This document shows, piece by piece, positions 56,759 to 64,000 of a stretch of 64,000 nt of DNA; position 1 is the stretch's first letter; every line of letters begins with the position of its first letter. Source of the stretch: Acorus gramineus. Lineage: Eukaryota > Streptophyta > Magnoliopsida > Acorales > Acoraceae. The stretch spans positions 18,663,280 to 18,727,279 of the forward strand of contig CM060847.1 in the NCBI GenBank assembly GCA_030737835.1. Reading direction: 5' to 3'. Position numbers and translations under genes: made by a program. The notes under the pieces are model-generated. The model was not told where the DNA came from. It ran no database searches and saw only the letters and a list, made by a program, of their open reading frames with translations.

Positions 56759-58066
56759 TGAATATGTGTTGTCATTTTCAGGCTTTGGTTTCATTCAAGC
56801 AATTATGGGCCATTTATTTTTTTGATCGGAGTCGTAAAAATTTTAACTTTTAGCTATCTGCGTGAGTTCGAAAACTTTGATTGAAAATCTATTTGCATAT
56901 TATGGGTTTTGTTACAGTTTTGTCCTACCCATAAAAATTTAATTGAATTCCGGATACGTTTTAGAAAATTATGCAGTTCCAAAATGCATCTGGGTTTGAT
57001 TATTACTGGATTGTCAAAGGGTGAGTTTGACCAAGTCAAAGAAGACCAGACCATTGACCAGGTCAATTGGTTTTGTTCTCTAGCTTGGTTGAGTTGACTA
57101 GGTCAAGGTCTCTCCAACTCCCTTTTTTGCCATTAAATGGCAATGTGTGTGAGTGCACTCTTTCCCTCTCTCTCTCCCCCTCCCAAACCCATCCGACCTC
57201 CTCTTGTTCTTCTTTGGTTGCTGGTCCCCTTTGTTGTTTGAGAAGAAGGAATATAACAGAAGGTCTATATGTATGTGTGTGAATGTGTGTGTGCCATTAC
57301 TGTTTTGTGCACCCTTGCTATTTTATTTTTCCAAAATTATTCGGAAGGTTTCCAAGCCTAGTGATCTAAATTAAGGTTGTTTATGACATCTAGGAGAAGC
57401 TTTATGAAATTTTTGTAAGGCTGGTTTGGTGTATTCAAGCTGGAGGAGCCTCTTGAATCTTCAGCTAAATTTTTGGGGTCTCTTGTGGTAAGGCAGATCT
57501 CTATCTTGTAAAGATCTTTGTAACACTAGTACTTACAAAAACATATTATGTGCATTATCTCTTCATGTGATATGATTATCCTTGTATCTAGATGCTATAT
57601 GTGAAATTTGGTGCCATAATATTACCTGTGTTGTAAGTTTTAAGCTGAATTGTAAGGACTGTCCAGATTCGTGTGGGAAATGACATGTTTCTGAAACTAT
57701 TTTATTCTAGGCCTATAGAATGGATTATGATGTCTGCATGGATTATTATCCTAGCATGTCAAATAACGTGTATGCTTTAATTCATAATTTTTGAATGTAT
57801 ATTGGATGCTGTGGAGATCAATGATTAGAGATGTTTGCTGCAGATGGACCAATTTTACATGGCTGTGTCAATGAGTTATTTATGCATGTTGTAAGCAATA
57901 TTAAGATTGATATCTTCATGAAGTAGGCATATATTTGTGTCAGGAAGCTTCATATTTGATTTGAGAACCATGTGATTGTGTTGTTGTGGGGGGGGGGGGG
58001 TGGTGGGGGGTGCATCTCGTGCTGCCCGTCCCACCCCGCGCACTGTCCTGCGCTGGGAATCATGTC
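56759..58066 (+). repeat. 3' LTR of element C, cut at about 58066
   Basis: It starts TGAATATGTGTTGTCATTTT, a drifted version of the 5' start. It is collinear with the 5' LTR segments 29456-29834 and 48094-49070. It contains the AAATGGCAATGTGTG site, uninterrupted here, into which O inserted in the 5' LTR. Similarity stops after AATCATGTC. The rest of the LTR may lie beyond element D, outside the window. Confidence 0.88.
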
Positions 58067-58560
58067 TGAGGTGGATATTCCCCCCCTTCAGTTAAATTTG
58101 TCAATTTCTTTGGAAAAAGAACTTGAACTATATGAAGTTTTTGCTATGCTTCTACTCTCTCAATGACTGTATAGGAAATAACACACAATGACTCACAATG
58201 GCTCACAATGACTGTGCTTGACTCAATGGATAACTTTCTGACCCTGCTTGACTGTGCCCCTAGAGTGCTGAGCGCGCGACCTCTTTATAGGCTGCCTACG
58301 TACCCCTTGGGGATCAAGTCACATGTATTTCCTTCATTACCCTTGTAACCGCCTTGCCACTAAGTGTTTAGTGGGCTTTTTTCCAGGGAAACTCCCCCAG
58401 CATTTACGCTCCACGTCGGTCCTTGATTACCCACGTTCTGCTGGTAATGGGCCTTAAATACCACCTTGGTAGTTATAGGCGTTAGTGGTCTTCTGACCGT
58501 TTCTTCGATTTGCTCGGGGTCTCTTGATATGCTTGCCCGTACGTTTCATAGCATGTCTGT

Positions 58561-58920
58561 GAGGAGTAAGGTCGACCGACCAGACCTCATGTCTGGTCGT
58601 GCCTTAGACTACTCACTTTCAAGGAGTAAGGTCGACCGACCAGACCTCGTGTCTGGTCGTGCCTTAGACTACTCGCTTTTGAGGAGTAAGGTCGACCGAC
58701 CAGACCTCATGTCTGGTCGTGCCTTAGACTACTCGATTTCGAGGTGTAAGGTTGACCGACCAGACCTCATGTCTGGTCGTGCCTTAGACTATTCGCTTTC
58801 GAGGGGTAAGGTTGACTGTTTAGACGTCATGTCCGGTCGTGTCTTAGACTACTCGCTTTTGAGAAGTAAGGTCGACCGACCAGATTTCATGTCTGGTCGT
58901 GCGTTAGACTACCCGCTTTT
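58561..58920 (+). repeat. 60-bp tandem array, six units
   Basis: There are six units of exactly 60 bp (starts 58561, 58621, 58681, 58741, 58801, 58861) and a partial one. Each carries GGTCGACCGACCAGAC, CTCAT, and GTCTGGTCG. CGACCAGAC/GTCTGGTCG are 9-bp inverted arms around a 5-nt loop (first at 58577-58599). Unit 5 is the most diverged (GACTGTTTAGACGTC). As 60 is a multiple of three the array stays open, giving a repeating SKVDRPDLMSGRALDYSL peptide. I treat this as non-coding. Confidence 0.93.
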
Positions 58921-59379
58921 GAGGTGCCCGACTTTCCAACTGGACGCTGGATCTAGTCATGTCAGGACATTCGAGGAAAGTCAAGACCAATGATTGGAAC
59001 TCAGATTTGCGGGTCCCAGGGTAGGTCCATGTCCGTCCTGGTGTGACGCATTACCCCTAATTTGACACATGTCATGGTGAGGATTTTTACCTCCACAGAT
59101 GCCCCCTCTTCTGCTCTTTTGGCTTGTTGAGAGAGCAGGAGATCATGAAAAATCACCACGCCATCATTCCTTTCGGGGGTCAAAGATCTGGTCGCCTGTC
59201 TTCTCGGGATTCTCTGACCCGCCCATGATTTGACGGCTGATTTGCTACGTCGGCCTTAATGGCTTGTGGCCTCTAAAAGATGTTTGGAAAATCCAAACGT
59301 CGACACCTCCTCGGATTTTGTGAGTACCCATTTTATTGGCATTGATTACTCCTCGATGTTTGCAGTGAAATAAGTGCGG

Positions 59380-59947
59380 ATGTCTTCTCAAGGTGTCGCT
59401 TTGATGATATTTAAGGGGGGCGAGAGGGAGGAGCTCCTCATCCCATCTCACATCTTCCTTATAATTTTTGAAAACTCCATGAATATCGCCGCTATCATGA
59501 AGAAAAATGCCATTGCCGCAGCCCTCCACAGAGAGTTGGGCATCTCGTCTGACTTCGCGATTGATGAGTTGGCCGAGGATGAGGTTCCCACCCTCTATCT
59601 TGATTCCGTTCTCTTCCACCCCAGCTATTTCAAAAATGGGGGTCTTTCTCTTCCTCTGCCATGCTTGGTGGCAGAGTTTCTTGATTTCTTTGGCCTCCAT
59701 CCCATCCTAGTCGTCTCCAACGTGTACCGCGTCTTGATGAGTGTGGTTGCATTGGGAAAGAAGACGAGAGTCGAGCTGGGCCTGACCGAGGTCCGTTGGA
59801 TCTACCAGGTCAAGGCTTCATCCTCCGGGCGATCCCTGTCTTTCTACATTTCTCACCGGGCTAGAGCACCAGAGCTGGTCTTTGGCATGGCTCGGGGTGA
59901 CATCCACGACTACGAGAGTCACCGGATTCTGGTCCGGGGTCCTTGGA
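59380..59947 (+). pseudogene. Plant transposon Gag-like N-terminal ORF (PF04195-like), cut by A6
   Basis: From ATG 59380 (MSSQGVALMIFKGGE) the frame runs 189 codons to the A6 insertion. It contains NGGLSLPLPCLVAEFLDFFG followed by LHP and VYRVLMSVVALGKK. The LPLPxxxxExLxxFGLHPxQLxPNxWR pattern marks the 'putative gypsy type transposon' family found in many plant elements, whose biochemical role is not established. A Ser-rich loop and YISHRARAPELV follow. The reading frame on the far side of A6 differs (see 63305), so an intron, a shift, or decay must lie there. Confidence 0.6.
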
Positions 59948-60639
59948 TGTTATATATGTGTCACTTTTAACCTTCTGGTAATAGTTGGAACATTCTGGCA
60001 GTTTTTTGGTTTTTTTCATTTTTCGATCGGAACCGCTAAAATTTTGGACTGTTAGCTATCATCTTGAGTTTGAGGACTCCGATTGAAAATCTAACTGCAT
60101 ATTATGTGTCCTGGTGACATTCCAAGCCACTCGCGAAAATTTCATCGAATTCCGGTAACGTCTCAGAATATCACAGTTCTGGGGCGTATCCGGGTTTTGA
60201 CCGAGCGAGAAGTCATTGGGAGAGTTGACTTGGTCAAAGTGGGCCCATGACTTGGTCAACCCCTTTTATTTTTTTGTGTGGTTGGGTTGACCCAAGTCTC
60301 TCACTTAAGCCTCACTAATCCTCTCGTAACCCTAATTTAACCTAATCTAAGTGGGGATTAACCTATAAGTGAGCTAAATATCTTTAGCCCCCCACTATTC
60401 ATCATCTTCTCAAATGGTTTTTCTCTCTCCCCCTCTCTCTTTTTCTTGATTTTGACCTAACTAGAGGGGTTAAAATCAAAAGCACAAAGAAGAGAAAGGT
60501 TAGATCTCATCCCGATCTATCCACCGGTGGTCTCGGATTCGAGTTCCGACGAGTTTGACCCCCTCTAACACCCTCTTTTCTCCTCTGATTTCAGCTGGTT
60601 TTGGGGCTGAGAGAGGTCTTGGTGGTGGTGGTCCTTGAA

Positions 60640-62959
60640 GAAGGTGTTTCAGTGCGGGGAGAGCAACCGAACTTTCCTTCCTTCCCTTCCTTCTTTGGGT
60701 AAGGCTTTCTTTCCTTCCTTTCTTGTTTAGATGCATGTTAGGAGGATGTTTTTGAGTTGGGGTGGCTGTGGGTGGTGGTTGGAGGCGGTTGGAGGCCGTT
60801 GGTGGCCGTCGGAGGGGTGGTGGGCTGTCCCGGGTTGGCTGGCAGGCAGGGCAGCGCAGGCAGGCGCAGGGCTGGGCGCTGTCGGGCATGCTGGCAAGCC
60901 AGCGTGGGCGTGCGCACGTGCGTGCGCAGGGCGTGCGCGCGGGTGGAGCTCGGCTCGGGCGCATGCGGGCAGCGGCGCGCGCAGGCAGGCAGGCGCAGGC
61001 GGTCAGGCGCAGGCGGGCGAGCTGCGGGCAGGCGCGCTGGGTGAGTGCTGACGGGCTCGCTGGGCGCGTGCGGTCGGGCACGCTGGGCGCAGTGCGCGGC
61101 GTGCGCGCGGAGCGCTGCGCAGGGGCGCGTGGACGAGCGGGTGGTGTGCGGGTGCTGCGCAGGGGGCGTAGTGCGCACAGGGCGAGCAGTCGGTGCGAAC
61201 GGGGAGTGTGAGCGGGCAGGTGTGCGGGCTCTGCGCTGGGGCGCAGTACGGGCGGGTGCGCATGCGGGGCGCTGCGCTGGGGCGCAGTGCGCGCGGGTGC
61301 ACCCGGGGCTGGTCGAGCGAGTGGTGGGAGCGGGTGAGGTGAGCTGATGGTGCGCGCGGGGTGCGGGCGGGGCGAGGCGATGGGGCGCAGGGCGTGCGGG
61401 TGTGCGCGCGGGTTGCTGCGCTGGGGCGCAGTGGGCGTGCGATGCACCCGGGAGGCTCGGTGGGGTGTCCCGGCGTGCGGGCTGGGCTCGGCCGTGCGAC
61501 TGGGCGCGCGGGCTGGGGCGCGGCTGTGCGCCTGGGTCGGCTGGCCGCGCGTACGGCTGCCCGGGGGTTCGGGAGTGAGTCGGAGTGCTCGGGCTCGCGT
61601 GCGTACAGGCCGTATGTACGCTTGTCCGAGTATTGTTTATTTTAATGTATTTTTGGATTTATTTGGGTATTTTACTCACCGAATTGATTACCCTATTTTG
61701 CAGATCTTGACGGACGGTCGCGCGACGACCCGACTATCGGTGAGTGGGACAATCCAACCCAGTAGGGAGGTGTTATATGCACTTGGGCGTGTACCGTCCT
61801 CCTCTGGGGCACCATGGATTTATATTAACTTGTTGTAATGTGTAATCCATGCAAGCATGATAAAAATGTAGTATGCATGCTACCCTAGACTTTGCATGTT
61901 AGGGACTTGCACCCTTAGGATATGTGTAAGAGCCATGCATCCTGTCATCCTGTTCTCATGCTAGGAAGCCTCGGCCTATGCATGCGTCCTACTAGTTTAA
62001 TTTATATAATTGATTGCTAGCATGTCTTAGATAATATTATAGGGAGGGGCCTTGCGAGGTCAACATTGAGACCCGGGCTAGGGTACTCCGTGTTCCTTGT
62101 TTGGTTGTCGGGATGTCCTATATCGGGACCTCATATTGCCCTCCCAAGATTTCTTGTCCCAATAATATTATAACTCTTGTTAGTAATTATTATTATACCT
62201 CTTGTTAATAATTATTATATATATGTTCCCCGCATCTTGGTTATGCGCCCTGGAGGAATTCTGAAGAATTCATGACATTAGAGTTGTTGTGATGTGTTGT
62301 CTGCGGATCCGAGTGGATCATATGCGATGGATAGGCTGTTCTGTTCCCTTCGTTGGATCCGTGTAGGGACTACCCCGGCGTTGGAAAGGCTGTCCCGTGC
62401 AGGGGCTCCCATCAGTAGGCACCTCCTGATTTGGGACGGACTGTGCTGAATGTGGGGGTGGCCAAACGGCCTACGGAGTGGGGAGAGACTGTCGGTGGAC
62501 CAAGGGTGACCATCAGCCTAGTCAGTCCCAATATCCTATGTCACCATATTGAGGGGTGAGGGTGAGGGTGTGGTGGGTCGGCGATGTAGCGACCCACTGG
62601 TTTGTAAGTCCCAATACCCTTTGTCACCTATTGAGGGGTGAGGGTGAGGGTGTAGGGGGTTGGCGATAGCGACCCACTGGATTTGTGTAGTTAATCCCAA
62701 TATCCTTTGTCACCTATTGAGGGGTGAGGGTGAGGGTGTAGTGGGTTGGCGATTGCGACCCACGGGATTTGTATAGTTATTGCTATTTTGTGGCTTTTAA
62801 TAATGGGATTGTGGTTAATAAATCTGGTGGTTAATATATCTGTGATGCATGGGTTGTGCTGTTCACTGAGCGTGTGGCTCACCCCTCGCATAATATTTTT
62901 CTCCAGTGTCATCTGAGTCGGATCTGGAGGAGGAGCTCCCCGAGGGATTTCACCAGTAG
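60640..62959 (+). other. Three-part exon-like module inside LTR A6
   Basis: The first block ends CTTTGG|GTAAGG (donor GT 60699-60700). The acceptor TTTTGCAG ends at 61703, then 36 nt (61704-61739), donor GTGAGT, and the acceptor TTTTTCTCCAG ends at 62906. The joined frame is FQCGESNRTFLPSLPSL, then DLDGRSRDDPTI, then SSESDLEEELPEGFHQ and TAG at 62957-62959. The first block is 9 nt longer than in A2, which keeps the frame. Upstream stops (TAA and TGA in another phase) and absence of ATG leave the start unknown. Confidence 0.5.
62520..62775 (+). repeat. G-rich tandem block of LTR A6
   Basis: Three units of about 85 bp carry GGGGTGAGGGTGAGGGTG and GCGACCCACTGG. G-triplets are spaced to allow a G-quadruplex on the + strand in each unit. 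It is the equivalent of the A2 block at 14330-14600. Confidence 0.8.
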
Positions 62960-63304
62960 CGGAGTAGCGCCACGTCCCGTGAGTATCAGAGGCTATCAGC
63001 ATCCTTTTTATTGTATGTGTTATATTCCGTGCTTAGGCACGCGTTTGTGTATTATTTGGATGTCCTTGTATATATTGGCTCTCACAGGACAGTTGATTAT
63101 GTATCGAGTCTGTAATATGTTTTTGGATTACAGATTCAGTCTTTTAGCTTCCGCTATTTGTGTATATATCATGTCAGCCCTGCTTTTGTCTGTGATGTCA
63201 TTTTAGCTGTTGTGTGAGTATGTTATTGAACTCCTATTTAGACTGATATCATATATACACTTGCCGCATCCCGGGGACGGCCGCCCTGGGGCGTGACATT
63301 GGAT

Positions 63305-64000
63305 GCTAGATGGTTGGGATTCCTCCCATCGCCACTTGTGTCACCCCGGAGGCCGATGGTAGATGCCCCCAGGCCAGAAGTCGAGGAGGTGAAGATGGAT
63401 GACATCTCTCGGGTGATGGAGTATCCGGACCGATCGTGGTGGGAGCTTCTTGAATTGGAGGAACCGCGACGTGCTCCACCCGTTGCAACTCTTCTTACCA
63501 GTGCGGTCAAGTCAGCGGGTTGCCTTGGTTTGGTTCCTCCTCCCACAGCTCTGCATAACGGGGCGAGGCGGCGCTCTTCGAGGCTCCTCCGGTTGGGTTT
63601 TAGATCAAATTCCATTCCCCTGCCGGTGGACTTAACCTTGTCACCTCCGCCTTCTGTCCCATCATCTCCATCACCTGCAGTTCGATCATCTTCCTCTTCA
63701 TCCTCTTCCTCGGCTGCTTCTTCTTCTTCTTCATCGTCTGTTCCCCTTGGGGAAACTGTTCCTCCCACCCGTGACATGGATGCTGACGCCCTGTCGGTGG
63801 TGCCCTCAGTGGCCTTGGGTGCTAGGGCTGATGCGACTCCTATTCCCGAAGACCGTCTTCATAGTGTCCTCCTCCCCCCTGGTGGCCCTTCAAGGAATTT
63901 GCAAGCCTCCGTTCATGCTGCCTCCCTCTCCATAGATCATGAGTTGTGGTCCCTCCGCGAAGCTTGTGAGGGTGATGAAGAAGATCGCCTTTTGGACTTT
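63305..64000 (+). CDS. Open frame of element D after A6, running off the window
   Basis: An unbroken frame runs from 63305 (GCT codon) through ATG 63395 to the last base, at least 202 codons from the ATG. It reads MDDISRVMEYPDRSWWELLE and a basic Ser/Arg patch. A Pro/Ser stretch includes runs of Ser codons (63665-63740), and an acidic end has CEGDEEDRLLDF. I recognise no domain. Position after the PF04195-like piece suggests the disordered middle of the same Gag-like protein. The frame does not match the one entering A6, so an intron or mutation is needed to link them. Confidence 0.5.

Larger units (their letters stand above)
29456..58066 (+). mobile_element. Ty3/gypsy chromovirus 'C' (Tekay/Del-like)
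   Basis: Structure: 5' LTR 29456-51868 (split by O and S), tRNA-iMet primer site, decayed gag-pol 51981-56710, polypurine tract, and 3' LTR from 56759, which loses similarity to the 5' LTR at about 58066. Domain order is Gag, protease, RT, RNase H, integrase, chromodomain, as in Ty3/gypsy chromoviruses. The C-terminal EQPIEILNRHEKRLR type of chromodomain and long LTRs fit Tekay/Del. Many stops make it a dead copy, older than O. The right TSD is not in the window or has been lost to the D insertion. Confidence 0.9.
59948..63298 (+). mobile_element. Type A solo LTR 'A6'
   Basis: This uninterrupted 3,351-bp LTR starts TGTTATATATGTGTCAC and ends GGGGCGTGACA. The TSD TTGGA is perfect (59943-59947 and 63299-63303). 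The GC-rich block is at 60850-61600 and the G-rich tandem block (three units) at 62520-62775. The promoter end differs from A2 and resembles A1 (GAGAAGTCATTGGGA, TTGACTTGGTCAA). Confidence 0.97.
58067..64000 (+). mobile_element. 5' part of another element 'D', unfinished in the window
   Basis: New sequence starts TGAGGTGGATATTCC where the C 3' LTR stops. It includes short repeats of ACAATG/CTCACAATGG (58190-58215), TTTATAG (58284-58290), and the phrase GCCTACGTACCCCTTGGGGA common in plant retroelement LTRs. The 60-bp tandem array and then a gag-like ORF follow. I take it to be an LTR or promoter region followed by coding sequence. I could not define the LTR end or a primer site, so the class is uncertain. 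Confidence 0.55.

Noticed and set aside
58561..58920. CRISPR-like array
   Set aside because: Units are contiguous with no unique spacers, in plant retroelement DNA.
58466..58993. Repeat protein of 175 residues with a 20-residue period
   Set aside because: The period is 60 bp, so any open unit stays open. DNA-level inverted repeats explain the conservation better, and no start or flanking domain is seen.
62856..63206. Long third-block frame in phase 0 (RIWRRSSPRDF..., hydrophobic end) as the coding frame of the LTR module
   Set aside because: This phase has stops in the microexon or third block in A1, A2, A3, A5 and C. The other phase, ending in Q-stop, stays open in all type A copies and O.

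Overview
The window is plant nuclear DNA made almost entirely of nested LTR retrotransposons. The evidence is angiosperm-type Ty1/copia and Ty3/gypsy (chromovirus) proteins, primer sites for initiator tRNA-Met, polypurine tracts, 5-bp target-site duplications (TSDs), and stop codons of the kind left by cytosine deamination. I found no intact host gene. Only about 3 kb (1-2888 and 29319-29455) looks like the original locus, and it carries a degenerate RNase H fragment.

Left half (2894-29313): one Ty1/copia element with TSD ATTTG at both ends. Two later insertions stretch it to 26.4 kb. The first splits the integrase and is a very long solo LTR (6299-22806, 'type B'). It is itself split by solo LTRs of a related 'type A': A1 7519-17199 (-), A2 8558-15116 (+), A3 10716-13928 (-) and A4 17264-20653 (-). 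Copia > B > A1 > A2 > A3 is a five-level nest, and nearly every level is closed by a matching TSD. The second insertion splits the RNase H end and is solo LTR A5 (24898-27837, TSD GAGAA).

Right half (29456-64000): a Ty3/gypsy element of the Tekay/Del type ('C', +) with its 5' LTR at 29456-51868, a decayed gag-pol at 51869-56758, and a 3' LTR from 56759 that is cut at about 58066. The 5' LTR of C contains a related gypsy element in reverse ('O', 29835-48088, TSD AAATG) and an unrelated solo LTR ('S', 50413-51698, TSD AGACT). O contains a third, rearranged element ('I', 31390-39274) and a captured LTR plus half-tRNA sequence (41754-42962). From about 58067 a different element ('D') begins. It has a 60-bp tandem repeat and a gag-like ORF, is split by solo LTR A6 (59948-63298, TSD TTGGA), and runs off the window.

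The A/B/C/O/I LTRs are one superfamily. They are unusually long (about 2.6-3.4 kb once nested DNA is removed), start TGTTAT..GTGTCA and end GGGGCGTGACA. Each holds a short promoter end, a GC-rich low-complexity block and a G-rich tandem block. Shared splice-like signals bracket a 36-nt microexon-like segment. In six copies the three exon-like pieces join in one conserved frame, with length changes in multiples of three. This LTR-internal module is the best candidate here for something undescribed. Solo LTRs (seven) outnumber elements with two LTRs (three), so LTR-LTR recombination has removed most internal regions.
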